This document shows positions 26,836 through 35,413 of a stretch of DNA of 64,000 nt, one piece after another. The stretch spans positions 1 through 64,000 of the forward strand of contig CANQNW010000012.1 in the NCBI GenBank assembly GCA_947625305.1, read 5' to 3'. The stretch's first letter is position 1. The number at the start of each line of letters is the position of its first letter. Source of the stretch: Candidatus Gastranaerophilales bacterium. Lineage in GTDB: Bacteria > Cyanobacteriota > Vampirovibrionia > Gastranaerophilales > Gastranaerophilaceae. The notes beneath the pieces are model-generated. The model made no database searches. It had not been told where the DNA came from and worked only from the letters and a program-made list of their open reading frames with translations. The position numbers were made by a program, and so were the translations under genes.

Positions 26836-27022
26836 TTGGAGTAAATGTCCATACTTTTTTTGAAAAAAATTAAAAAATGCAAAAATTTTTTTCAAATTCT
26901 TAATTTTTTATCTGCAAAATTAGAGATTTTACAAGTTAAAAATGCAAAAAATTATAAAAAATTTTGCAATTTTGCAAAAAGTGCACAAAAATAACTTAAA
27001 TTTACTCCAAAAAATTGTGCAC
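26836..27022. repeat. AT-rich gap with nested inverted repeats
   Basis: The 302-base gap (26800-27101) between alr and the gene starting at 26799 is AT-rich and holds two features. The 11-mer ttggagtaaat (26836-26846) has a perfect reverse complement at 27000-27010. An inner 8-bp inverted pair, gtgcacaa (26981-26988) and ttgtgcac (27015-27022), can form a hairpin. Many TGCAAAA copies lie between. The first arm overlaps where the -35 box of the 26799 gene would be, so an operator pair is possible. Confidence 0.4.
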
Positions 27023-27101
27023 ATTTTGTTATTTTGGTTAATTTTTTTATAAAAACCGTAATTTTTAGAAGTTTGGCAAATTTTTTGTATAAAAATTATT
27101 A

Positions 27102-28238
27102 TTATCTTGTATAAACTCTTGAAAGACGGGCTTTTAGCCTGCATATTAATTCATAATTAATAGTGCCTAAAATTTTTGCCCATTCGTTAATTAACAGTGT
27201 TTCATTTCCGTCAGTACCAAGAAGGGTTATTACATCGCCTTCATTAGCATCAATGCCCGTTATGTCAAACATCATTTGATCCATTGTTATGTTGCCGATT
27301 TGAGGTACTTTAATTCCGTTTAAAATACCGTAAATTTTATTTGAAAGCCTTCTATCAGCACCATCTGCGTAACCTATTGGAATTGTCGCAATTTTTGTTT
27401 CTTTTTTCGCTTTAAATGTGTGACTGTAGCTTACTCCGCTTCCTTTATGCGCCGTATGTATGTTCGTAATCCTTCCTTTTAAACTCATAGCGGGAATTAA
27501 ATTCGGAATTTTTTTTGTAAACTTAGGCAAATCAGGTAATAAACCGTATAATGCCAAGCCGAGCCTTACCATATTATATTCATCTTCTTTATACTGAGCT
27601 ATTGCAGCTGCAGTATTAAAGCAGTGAAGTAGTAACCCCTTTGTATCCGAATTTTTTATTATTTCATTCCAAATATTTAATTGTTCGTTTGTTATTTCTT
27701 CATCTTCCGCGCAGGCAAAGTGGGTAAAAATCCCTTGAAGTTCTATGGCTTCTGATTTTTGAACTCTTTTTATGTAATTTAGTGCTTCTTCTTTTTGAAC
27801 ACCTATTCTGTTCATTCCTGTATCAAGTTTTATGTGGGCTTTCGTTTTTAATCCCGTTTTTTTATAGGTTAATTCCGCAGCCTCTATATGATTATCGGAA
27901 AAAAGCGAAAGTGAAATGTTATTTTGTGCTGCATAATCAAATGCCCAAACGGGGGCTGCACCTAATACAAGAATGGGACAAGTAAATTTGTTATTTCTTA
28001 ATTCCATTCCTTCATCTATTGAAGCGACACCGAGATAATCAACACCTGATGCCAAAAGTGTCGGGGCTATCATTATACTGCCGTGTCCGTAAGCATCTGC
28101 TTTTACAACTGCAAGTATTTTGCTGTCTTTTCGTATAAATGTTTTTAATTCATTTATATTCTTTTCTATTGCATCAAGGTTTATTTCAACCCACGCATCT
28201 CTTTTTGTATTTATATTTGATAATCTTTGAAATTTCAT
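27102..28238 (-). CDS. alr: Alanine racemase
   Basis: This PLP enzyme makes D-alanine for peptidoglycan. The PLP lysine is Lys46 in AVVKADAYGHG, and the catalytic tyrosine is in IPIGYADGADR near residue 285. The HFACAEDEE and VRLGLALYGLLP motifs are also present. The length of 378 is normal. No ribosome site is seen; TATTAT lies six bases before the ATG, so translation may be leaderless. It is divergent from the GT-C gene with 44 bases between starts. Confidence 0.95.
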   Translation of the reverse strand: MKFQRLSNINTKRDAWVEINLDAIEKNINELKTFIRKDSKILAVVKADAYGHGSIMIAPTLLASGVDYLGVASIDEGMELRNNKFTCPILVLGAAPVWAFDYAAQNNISLSLFSDNHIEAAELTYKKTGLKTKAHIKLDTGMNRIGVQKEEALNYIKRVQKSEAIELQGIFTHFACAEDEEITNEQLNIWNEIIKNSDTKGLLLHCFNTAAAIAQYKEDEYNMVRLGLALYGLLPDLPKFTKKIPNLIPAMSLKGRITNIHTAHKGSGVSYSHTFKAKKETKIATIPIGYADGADRRLSNKIYGILNGIKVPQIGNITMDQMMFDITGIDANEGDVITLLGTDGNETLLINEWAKILGTINYELICRLKARLSRVYTR

Positions 28239-28266
28239 ACTTTAATAATAACTTAAAAAAATATTT

Positions 28267-28275
28267 TGTTATAAT
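28267..28275 (+). promoter_or_regulatory. Extended -10 promoter for the GT-C gene, leaderless geometry
   Basis: TGTTATAAT (28267-28275) is an extended -10 element. Seven bases (taataat) separate it from ATG 28283, and no ribosome site is present. Confidence 0.55.
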
Positions 28276-28282
28276 TAATAAT

Positions 28283-29794
28283 ATGAAAAATTCAATAATT
28301 CATATTTCAATAATTTCCATAATAACAATAATTTTATTTTATATTTTCTTCGGAAATATATATTCACCTTTATCTGACATCAGCAGAGAATTGTATATAA
28401 CGGAAGAATTATTAAACGGACAAGTGTTATATAAAGATGTTTTAAATGTTTATCCTCCTTTAGGATATATGTTAAATTTTTTCATTGTTAAAATTTTTGG
28501 CAGTTCGTTAAATGTTTTTTATTTTATCGGGCTTATTTTATCTTTATTAACAGTTAATGCCTGTTATTTAATATCAGGTTTTTATCTTAGTAAAATTAAT
28601 TCTTTTTTTACGGCACTTGTTATAATCCCCGTATGTATTTATTTTCCGAGCATATCAAATTATATAACACCTTATTCTTATTCAATTTTGTATGCTTTAT
28701 GCGCCCTGCTTTATGCTTTTTATTTTTTAATTAAATATCTTAATACCGAAAATAAGAGGTATTTGGCGGTTTCATGTATACTTTACGGATTTTCCCTATC
28801 CTGTAAATTAGAATTTGCGGGATTTATATTAGTATTACTATTATCACTTTTACACAATAAGAAAAATATTAAATACTTATTTTATGTTTTAGTATTTCCT
28901 TGTTTAAGTTATATTTTATTGTTATTTCAACATTGCAATATATCGGATTTAGTTTTTTCGGGTAAATTAATATATAAATTATTAAATTCTTCAAGTGTTT
29001 TGTTTTTTTATTCTTTTTGTAATTTTGTTCCAAATGGTGAATCATTAGTAAACAGTTCTTATTCTTTAATAAATTTTAGTTTTGATACAATATTTTTCTC
29101 TTTAGGTTATATATGTTTATTTTTATTTATAATTTCTCTAAGAAATATAAAAAACGATGTAAAATATTTTATATTAAATCTAACGGCTGTTGTAATCTCA
29201 TTAAAAGTAATAGGCTGTATCAGGCTTGAAATATACGGTACTTTCTTTTTCCCTCTGCTGTTTATTTCATTTATTGCATTTATAAATAAATATATTCCGA
29301 AAGTAAAAGGTATATTTATTCCTATATTTTGTATTATTATATTTTCCGCTTTTCTTTCATATGATATAAGCCAAAATCATCTGATACCCGTTAAAACGGA
29401 TAAGGGGATTTTAAAAATCAGACCGATTTTTTATCCGACATTCATAAAAACGATAGATTATATTAATACAAAAATAAACAAAACGGATAAAATATTAATA
29501 TTACCTGAAGGCGCACTGTTAAATTATCTTACGGAAAGAAAATCGGATGATTATTTATATTATTTAATTCCTCCGAATATAGAAATATTGGGGAATGATT
29601 ATATAATAAGCAGAATAAATTCAAATCTGCCCGAGTATATATTTGTATCGAATATATTATACCCATGGTTTAACGAAACTACATTTTATAAGGGAAGCGG
29701 AAAAGAAATATATAATTTTATTCAAAATAAATATAAAGAAATTGATATTATTGGTGATGACATTCAATTTTTTGTATTTAAACGTAATGAGTAA
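28283..29794 (+). CDS. Polytopic GT-C type glycosyltransferase-like protein
   Basis: This 503-residue protein has about ten to twelve membrane segments. Early in the first loop it shows SDISRELYITEELLNG followed by LYKDVLNVYPPLGY, which is the acidic and lipid-facing loop pattern of ArnT/PMT-type (GT-C) transferases that use polyprenyl-linked sugars. A soluble C-terminal domain starts near residue 385. Substrate is unknown. The frame is open upstream to 28139, antisense to alr, but promoter position and the hydrophobic start favour ATG 28283. Confidence 0.7.
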   Translation: MKNSIIHISIISIITIILFYIFFGNIYSPLSDISRELYITEELLNGQVLYKDVLNVYPPLGYMLNFFIVKIFGSSLNVFYFIGLILSLLTVNACYLISGFYLSKINSFFTALVIIPVCIYFPSISNYITPYSYSILYALCALLYAFYFLIKYLNTENKRYLAVSCILYGFSLSCKLEFAGFILVLLLSLLHNKKNIKYLFYVLVFPCLSYILLLFQHCNISDLVFSGKLIYKLLNSSSVLFFYSFCNFVPNGESLVNSSYSLINFSFDTIFFSLGYICLFLFIISLRNIKNDVKYFILNLTAVVISLKVIGCIRLEIYGTFFFPLLFISFIAFINKYIPKVKGIFIPIFCIIIFSAFLSYDISQNHLIPVKTDKGILKIRPIFYPTFIKTIDYINTKINKTDKILILPEGALLNYLTERKSDDYLYYLIPPNIEILGNDYIISRINSNLPEYIFVSNILYPWFNETTFYKGSGKEIYNFIQNKYKEIDIIGDDIQFFVFKRNE

Positions 29795-29829
29795 ATATGT
29801 TATACTTATTGTATAAAACGGGAATAAAT

Positions 29830-30150
29830 ATGAATAAAGAAGAACAATTAAAAATAATAGAGGATATGCAGGCTGTAGTAGAACAGATGAGATTGGATGA
29901 TATAGAAGAAGATTCTTCTCTGGCAGATGAAATGTTTGAGTGTTCCTGCTGCGGAAAGACAATGCCGTTAGCAGGCTCCATCCAGTACAATAAATACAGA
30001 TTATGTAATAATTGTGTGCTTTTAGCGGAAACGGGTTTTGCAATAGGTAAGTTTAAAAATGCGGATGAGCTCATAAAAGCAATGGAAGATACAAGACTTG
30101 AAGAAATGTGCGAGTTTATTAAACAAGAAGAAAACAAACAAAAAAATTAA
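29830..30150 (+). CDS. Small zinc-finger-like protein
   Basis: This 106-residue protein has a highly acidic helical start (residues 1-37), then CSCCGKTMPLAGS and a second CNNC about 25 residues later, a likely four-cysteine zinc site. The rest is helical and acidic. It ends one base before the metalloprotease start, so the two are co-translated. The start at ATG 29830 has ggga upstream. No named family is recognised. Confidence 0.65.
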   Translation: MNKEEQLKIIEDMQAVVEQMRLDDIEEDSSLADEMFECSCCGKTMPLAGSIQYNKYRLCNNCVLLAETGFAIGKFKNADELIKAMEDTRLEEMCEFIKQEENKQKN

Positions 30151-30930
30151 ATGCATAGAATTACATATTTAAATGAACATTTAAAAAACGGAAAGCTGAT
30201 AAGATGGCCTGATCAGTGTTTGCCTCTGCCTGTATATATTGCGCCTTGTACATTTTATTCAATGAATGAGGCGGATAAATATGCATATAAGAATATGGTT
30301 ATTGAAGCATTCTCTTTCTGGGAGCAGGCTAGCGGAGGGAAAGTAGGATTTTATATTGTAAATACGTTAAATGAATCACAAATAAATGTTGAGTGGCGCA
30401 GAGTTGACAGGAAGTCACTTGGTAATTGTTCTTTTAATTTTGATGCGGATTCAAGACTTTATTCAGCAGAAGTATCAATCGGTATATCAGATGGTATTCT
30501 TCACAGACAGTATATGGATGAAAATGAAGTATATCATACAATATTGCACGAAATCGGGCATGCATTGGGATTAGGGCATTCACCCGATACGGGAGATATA
30601 ATGTATACTCCTCACCAGTACGGACAGGTCAGATTGTCGCAAAGGGATATTAATTCTATAAGATGGTTATATTCTCTGCCGTACGGTACTTCGGCTCAAA
30701 GTCTCGGGAATTTGTACTCTGTTCAATATGATAATATTGATGATGTAATACTTCATATTGCAACAGGAAAAGCCGAATCGGCATTTCAAAAAACAATGAA
30801 AAGTATGTCGATAAAAACAAGAGATTTAGAGGATGAACAGGCAAAACTTGCTCAAATGAAAAAATTCCAAATGTCTATTCAAGATATAAAATTGCCTAAG
30901 GAAATTGCTGATAAATTTAAAGACAGATAA
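30151..30930 (+). CDS. Matrixin-like zinc metalloprotease without signal peptide
   Basis: This 259-residue protein contains the full metzincin signature HEIGHALGLGH (133-143) and the Met-turn DIMY (149-152), so it should be an active peptidase of the M10 matrixin type. The N-terminal half (RWPDQCLPLPVYIAP, FSFWEQASGGKVGF) resembles cyanobacterial matrixins. There is no signal peptide or prodomain, which is unusual because most matrixins are secreted. A charged helical tail follows from about residue 205. The gene follows the zinc-finger gene immediately and ends 20 bases before RNase P RNA. Confidence 0.82.
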   Translation: MHRITYLNEHLKNGKLIRWPDQCLPLPVYIAPCTFYSMNEADKYAYKNMVIEAFSFWEQASGGKVGFYIVNTLNESQINVEWRRVDRKSLGNCSFNFDADSRLYSAEVSIGISDGILHRQYMDENEVYHTILHEIGHALGLGHSPDTGDIMYTPHQYGQVRLSQRDINSIRWLYSLPYGTSAQSLGNLYSVQYDNIDDVILHIATGKAESAFQKTMKSMSIKTRDLEDEQAKLAQMKKFQMSIQDIKLPKEIADKFKDR

Positions 30931-30944
30931 TTTTTTAGTATAAT
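30916..30944 (+). promoter_or_regulatory. Promoter of rnpB
   Basis: TATAAT (30939-30944) lies seven bases before the RNA 5' end at 30951. The -35 hexamer 17 bases upstream (tttaaa at 30916) is weak. It overlaps the end of the metalloprotease gene. Confidence 0.5.
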
Positions 30945-30950
30945 AAAATA

Positions 30951-31284
30951 GAGAGTATCTGAACAATCGCGTATAAGAAATTATATGAGGAAAGTCCGGA
31001 CACCTAAGGGCAGAACGACGGATAACATCCGCCTGGGGCGACCCAAGGACCAGTGCCACAGAAAAGTAAACAACCGTTTTATTACGGTTCAGGTGCAACG
31101 GTAGTGTAAAAGACTACAGGGGATATCGAAAGGTATCTGCCGGGTAAACTCCGTTCGGGTGCAAGATTGATTAAAAGGTTAAGGTGACCCGCCGTCTTTT
31201 GAAAATCGCAAAGAACTGCAAGGTAACTTTCAGTCAAGACAGATGATTGTTTTAAAACAGAATCCGGCTTACGGGGTACTCTCT
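30951..31284 (+). ncRNA. rnpB: RNase P RNA, bacterial type A
   Basis: This is the catalytic RNA that trims tRNA 5' ends. The universally conserved blocks are in order: gaggaaagtccggac near 30990, cagtgccacagaaa near 31050, gggtaaactcc near 31142 and acagaatccggctta near 31257. The 5' gagagtatc (30951-30959) pairs with ggtactctc (31275-31283) to form the terminal P1 helix. The T-run after it probably ends the transcript. It lies convergent to the gene ending at 31287. Confidence 0.96.
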
Positions 31285-31286
31285 TT

Positions 31287-32213
31287 TTATTCTTCAACTA
31301 AATCTTCACTGTTTTCAAGTGTCATTCCAACTTCACGCATATAATCATGGACTTCTTCTATTCTTTTTAGATTTTCTTCCATATTCGGATATTTTTCTAT
31401 TGCAAATGCACAAATATCAAGCATTTCGGAATTTTTAGTTGTTTTATCGGGTTTTTTTGAAAGACTTGTTGTTAAATCAAGCCTTCTGCTTTGAGTTAGT
31501 CTTGATTGTATTTTAGGATAGTTAGATGCATAAATCTGCCTTGCGGAGGCTCTATCGGACAGGGCTAAATATGCACATTCAACTAAATATCTTGTTACTG
31601 CTACTTCTATATCTTTTACGGCTTTATGCGCTTTTTCCATTAAGCCTTCACCGCCAAAATCAACATCTTCATTTTTACCGATAATATCTAAAATCTGGTA
31701 TTTCTTTTCAAGTATTTTTTTATGAACTTCATAACCCGCTTGAACCGTATATGCCAATGAAGGGTTTGTTGATATATAAGAGGGTGTTCCTATAATGAAG
31801 TTTAAATCATCATTAGGGTATATTATAAGCGGAATACAGGGGTAATCTTTATCGGTATATTCAATTTCCATTTTGTACACCGGAGCAAGTGTTCTTTCAA
31901 AAGGCTGCACCTGCATTGGACGTTCTCGGTATTCCAGACGTGGCCTGCCTGCAAAACCTTCACATATAAAACAATCCTGATTAGGATATAAATATGAAAT
32001 TTCATTTAATGCCAAAGAGTCCTGAGGCTTAAACCGTGCAGGATACATGCCCTCTTTAGCAAGCCCTACGTCAGCAACATAATCAACATAGATACTTTTA
32101 AAAGAAGGAGTATTTACTGTCTTATTGCCTTCCTTTTTATGTGTATATTTTTTTAAGGCATTTTGTGAACTTTTATATGTATAATTTCTCGTATTAATCG
32201 GTGAAATTTTCAT
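31287..32213 (-). CDS. Orphan protein with FK-type N-terminal leader
   Basis: The 308-residue protein starts MKISPINTRNYTYKSS and carries PSFKSIYVDYVAD near residue 40, the lineage-typical leader. The rest has no recognised domain: a beta-rich middle (LAPVYKMEIEYTDKDYPCIPL) and a helical C-terminal half with a basic patch (SRLTQSRRLDL) and an acidic end. The ATG at 32213 with caggag upstream is preferred to ATG 32246. No signal peptide is visible, so the leader is not a classical Sec signal. Function unknown. Confidence 0.65.
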   Translation of the reverse strand: MKISPINTRNYTYKSSQNALKKYTHKKEGNKTVNTPSFKSIYVDYVADVGLAKEGMYPARFKPQDSLALNEISYLYPNQDCFICEGFAGRPRLEYRERPMQVQPFERTLAPVYKMEIEYTDKDYPCIPLIIYPNDDLNFIIGTPSYISTNPSLAYTVQAGYEVHKKILEKKYQILDIIGKNEDVDFGGEGLMEKAHKAVKDIEVAVTRYLVECAYLALSDRASARQIYASNYPKIQSRLTQSRRLDLTTSLSKKPDKTTKNSEMLDICAFAIEKYPNMEENLKRIEEVHDYMREVGMTLENSEDLVEE

Positions 32214-32366
32214 GAAATGCTCCTGACTGATATTTTTAAAAATCATGATTTAAAATTTTGCGTTTTATGTTAATTCTTGTAAAGAAAAATTAACATTTTA
32301 AAATAATTTGTCAAAATATTTATTCTCTTTATTTTAAGACATACGATAGTAAGCCGGCATAAATTT

Positions 32367-33086
32367 ATGAAAATAAGTTCTTTCCCTTATAAATCAGACA
32401 AGAATAATTACTCTTGTCCATCATTTAAAAGTTTTCCTCAGCATCCTAAATATTTTCCCGAAATAATGGCAACAATAGCAAAGGTGGGCGGGGAATATAT
32501 AAGTATGCCCGAGCAGAGGTTATTTTTGGCGGTAACTGCATTATTTATGCAGCCTTTAATAGATTTAAAATTTGCCTCAGAGGATAAAAAGGTTGATTCT
32601 GCAATAAAGTCGGCTTCAAAGGCTATGGTGGGCGGCTGTACCGGTATTGCTATCCGTTCGTTATTTATTAAGTTGACTAATAAAAGCATTGCACCGTTAA
32701 AAGATAATTTTCTGTACAGATATTTCTTGCCGGATAAAATACAGAAAATGTTTGAATTTGAACCGTTAATGGCAAAAAAACTGCTTAAACAGTACAATTC
32801 ATCTTTAGGAACGATTTTTGCAATTGCATTTATGGTATTATTTTCTAATGCTAATATAGATGCACCGTTAACAAGCGATGTGCAGGACTTACTATCGGGG
32901 GTTATTAAAGAAAATAAGACTTGGGAGGATTCTTTTAAAACCGTTATAAAATCAAGATGCAGAAAGGTTAGAATTTGGTTTAAACATAAAAAGGATTTTG
33001 TCCTTAAAGTATATGAAAAATTAAGGAAAATATCTGAAATATTAAAGAGCGATGATACTAAAAAAACGAATGGCGGTAGCAAATGA
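32367..33086 (+). CDS. FK-leader membrane protein, first of a pair
   Basis: This 239-residue protein starts MKISSFPYKSDKNN and has CPSFKSFPQHPKYF near residue 17. It then has hydrophobic stretches (about 47-65, 85-105 and 145-165) that may cross or dip into a membrane, with lysine-rich ends. The glycine-rich GGCTGIAIRSLF motif is notable. No domain is recognised. It overlaps the next gene by 4 bases (ATGA), so the two are translationally coupled and may form a complex. Confidence 0.65.
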   Translation: MKISSFPYKSDKNNYSCPSFKSFPQHPKYFPEIMATIAKVGGEYISMPEQRLFLAVTALFMQPLIDLKFASEDKKVDSAIKSASKAMVGGCTGIAIRSLFIKLTNKSIAPLKDNFLYRYFLPDKIQKMFEFEPLMAKKLLKQYNSSLGTIFAIAFMVLFSNANIDAPLTSDVQDLLSGVIKENKTWEDSFKTVIKSRCRKVRIWFKHKKDFVLKVYEKLRKISEILKSDDTKKTNGGSK

Positions 33087-34093
33087 AAATGCCGTTTGAT
33101 TTTTTAAGTAAAAAAATAGTTGGTCCGCTTTACAGGTTCCGCATTAAATATTTCAGCAGAAGTGCTTTATATACTTACTGCAATTCGATGGCTAATTTTA
33201 TCTTTGAAAAGAGTAAAGATATTCCTGTTATAATGATTGCTTTAAATGCAATTAGTATTTTTTCAAGCCATCTTGCGCAAATAGGTTCGCTAAAAAAGAG
33301 TAATCGAGAGAATAAAGATTATTTAATAAATCAGGAAAGAATAGAACTGGGATTGGATTTGGTACTTACCACCGTATTTCCTTCCATGATAAATAATGCG
33401 CTCAGGAAGAAGCTGGAGGGCGGTGAATTTACAACAAGAATGACGGAATATAATCTTAAAAATGTTGTTGCTCCTGCAGCAGGTGTTACTGAAAAAGAAC
33501 TATGCGATACAAGCCATATTCTGCCATTTTGGAAGAGTGTTAAAAATGCAATTAACTCTATCGGGCTTGCAATTAAGCATAAAATGAAATCACAGCCTAA
33601 AGAGTTATGGAACTTTCTAAAAGTTAAAGAACCCGATTTAAATGCGGCAGTTCCGACAGCTAAACTCTTTGATATTGCTGTTGATGCTGATGCATCTAAA
33701 AAATCGGGATTTAAAAATTTATATAACCATAAAGCTTTTGATGATATGGTTGGTGCGGTTGACGGTACACTTATTATTACTACAATTCTTTATCTTATTC
33801 TTGTAAGTAACATTGTTATGCCGATTATCAAAAACCTGATGGCAAACAGGGCTTATAAAAAACAGCTTGAAAAATCCGGTGAAACTCCTGAAAGTTTAAA
33901 AAGAAAAATGAAATATAATTCATTAAAAACAGATATTTCTATAAGTGACAGTAAGGTTTTTGGAGAATTCGTAAATAATAATTCCATTAAGTCTGCCTCA
34001 GGTAACTTATCTTACAAAAAAGCCGATGCCAATATGTATAAAAGTAATATATTTAAAGAATTCAACAATTTTAATTCAAATTTGAGAATTTAA
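33083..34093 (+). CDS. Orphan membrane-associated protein, second of a pair
   Basis: The 336-residue protein has hydrophobic segments near residues 45-65, 88-105 and 228-253; the last is a clear membrane helix. The region between (about 105-220) is soluble and contains AAGVTEKELCDTSH. A lysine-rich C-terminal tail follows. It is coupled by a 4-base overlap to the FK-leader gene and is followed by tRNA-Arg. Function is unknown. Confidence 0.6.
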   Translation: MKMPFDFLSKKIVGPLYRFRIKYFSRSALYTYCNSMANFIFEKSKDIPVIMIALNAISIFSSHLAQIGSLKKSNRENKDYLINQERIELGLDLVLTTVFPSMINNALRKKLEGGEFTTRMTEYNLKNVVAPAAGVTEKELCDTSHILPFWKSVKNAINSIGLAIKHKMKSQPKELWNFLKVKEPDLNAAVPTAKLFDIAVDADASKKSGFKNLYNHKAFDDMVGAVDGTLIITTILYLILVSNIVMPIIKNLMANRAYKKQLEKSGETPESLKRKMKYNSLKTDISISDSKVFGEFVNNNSIKSASGNLSYKKADANMYKSNIFKEFNNFNSNLRI

Positions 34094-34120
34094 TTTGATT
34101 ATTATATTATTGTTTTATGA

Positions 34121-34194
34121 GTGTCCGTAGCTTAACAGGATAGAGCAAAGATCTCCGAAGTCTTTAGATGTGGGTTCAACTCCCATCGGGCACA
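34121..34194 (+). tRNA. tRNA-Arg (anticodon CCG)
   Basis: A complete cloverleaf can be drawn. The acceptor stem is gtgtccg with cgggcac, the D-stem is gctt with gagc, and the anticodon stem is aagat with gtctt around the loop ctccgaa, giving anticodon CCG. The T-arm is gtggg-ttcaact-cccat. The discriminator base is A and CCA is not encoded. It would read CGG arginine codons. Confidence 0.92.
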
Positions 34195-34247
34195 AGTTTT
34201 TTTAAAAATTTTCTTGAAAAGTGCTGTAAATAGACAATTATCACTAA

Positions 34248-34276
34248 TTGCAAAAGGATAAGTATTGATATATAAT
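34248..34276 (+). promoter_or_regulatory. Promoter for the TupA-like gene, leaderless geometry
   Basis: TTGCAA (34248-34253) is 17 bases from a perfect TATAAT (34271-34276), which is six bases (ttactt) before ATG 34283. Transcription would start at the initiation codon. Confidence 0.65.
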
Positions 34277-34282
34277 TTACTT

Positions 34283-35257
34283 ATGAGTAAATTATTAAGC
34301 ACCATTTCAGATTTTTTTCAATCAGGAAAACGTAATCAATATCCGGAACGGCTCAGAAACAACGGTAAAAGTGTTTTTGATTATCCTGTTATTATGGCTT
34401 TAGATGAAAAGGAATATCCTCAATATTTAAAAGATGCTTATTATATTAAGTTCGGTCAAAAATTAAATTTAAGACATCCTAAAAATATAAATGAAAAAAT
34501 TCAATGGTTAAAAATTTATGATAATTTACCTATTAAAACTCAATTAACTGATAAATTGCTCGTTAGAGATTGGGTTAAGGATAAAATCGGAGAAAAATAC
34601 CTAAAACCTGTATTATGGATTGGTGCTAAATTTGAAGATATTCCTTTTGAAAATCTGCCTGATGATTTTGTAATTAAATGCAACCATGGCTGTAAATGGC
34701 AATTCATAATAAAAAATAAAGATAAATTTATTAAAACAAAATCTATATATGAATATACAAAAAATAAGCTGGTCAATTGGTTAAACGAATCTTTTTTCGG
34801 TTGGAGTGATTTTGAAACACAGTATAAAAATATTCGGCCGAAAATTATTATAGAACCGTTCCTTGTTGAAGAAAATGAACATACACCTTTAGAAATAGAA
34901 GTATGGTGTTTTAACGGTAAACCAAAAATTATACAAAGAATTAAAGAAACGGTTGAAAATAATAAAATATGTAAAATAGTTAATTCTTTTGATGAAAATT
35001 TTAATTTTATGGATATAAAATTTTATTTTGCAGATGAAATTGTTCCGGCTGAACCTGATGAAAAAATAAAACTGGCTAGAGATTTAAGTGAAATCTTATC
35101 TAAAAATTTCAAATTGGTTAGAGTAGACTGGATGATATATGATAATAAATTATATTTCAATGAAATGACATTTACTCCTTATTCCGGTTTTATTGTATTC
35201 CCGCCTAATAATTATCAGTACTATAATATATTAGGTAAAATGTTAAATTTAAAGTAA
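34283..35257 (+). CDS. TupA-like ATP-grasp glycan biosynthesis protein
   Basis: The 324-residue protein matches the ATP-grasp family linked to teichuronopeptide and capsule synthesis. Recognisable parts are RHPKNINEKIQWLKIYD at the start, PDDFVIKCNHGCKWQ (ATP-binding region), IIIEPFLVEENEHTPLEIEVWCFNGK and the metal-binding VDWMIYDNKLYFNEMTFTP near the C-terminus. It probably attaches an amino acid or similar group to a surface polysaccharide. A TTG at 34265 with aagga upstream is a possible alternative start, but TATAAT lies just before ATG 34283. Confidence 0.85.
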   Translation: MSKLLSTISDFFQSGKRNQYPERLRNNGKSVFDYPVIMALDEKEYPQYLKDAYYIKFGQKLNLRHPKNINEKIQWLKIYDNLPIKTQLTDKLLVRDWVKDKIGEKYLKPVLWIGAKFEDIPFENLPDDFVIKCNHGCKWQFIIKNKDKFIKTKSIYEYTKNKLVNWLNESFFGWSDFETQYKNIRPKIIIEPFLVEENEHTPLEIEVWCFNGKPKIIQRIKETVENNKICKIVNSFDENFNFMDIKFYFADEIVPAEPDEKIKLARDLSEILSKNFKLVRVDWMIYDNKLYFNEMTFTPYSGFIVFPPNNYQYYNILGKMLNLK

Positions 35258-35353
35258 ATCTAATAAGACGGTTGTCTGTATTAATGTAATTATAGTAAAA
35301 ACTCTTGAATTTAAATTTACAGCAGTGTCAGATAAATATAAATGTAACAAATG

Positions 35354-35382
35354 TTGAAAAATTGTTTATCAAATAATATAAT
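35354..35382 (+). promoter_or_regulatory. Promoter for the DUF6812-like/GT9 genes
   Basis: TTGAAA (35354-35359) and TATAAT (35377-35382) are separated by 17 bases. The leader to ATG 35414 is about 25 bases and contains aggtgaag as ribosome site. Confidence 0.72.
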
Positions 35383-35413
35383 CTTTTTGTAGTTTATGCA
35401 AAACAGGTGAAGA

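Noticed and set aside
28139-28282. Extended start of the GT-C protein antisense to alr
   Set aside because: The promoter at 28267 lies inside this stretch, so it cannot be translated from that transcript.
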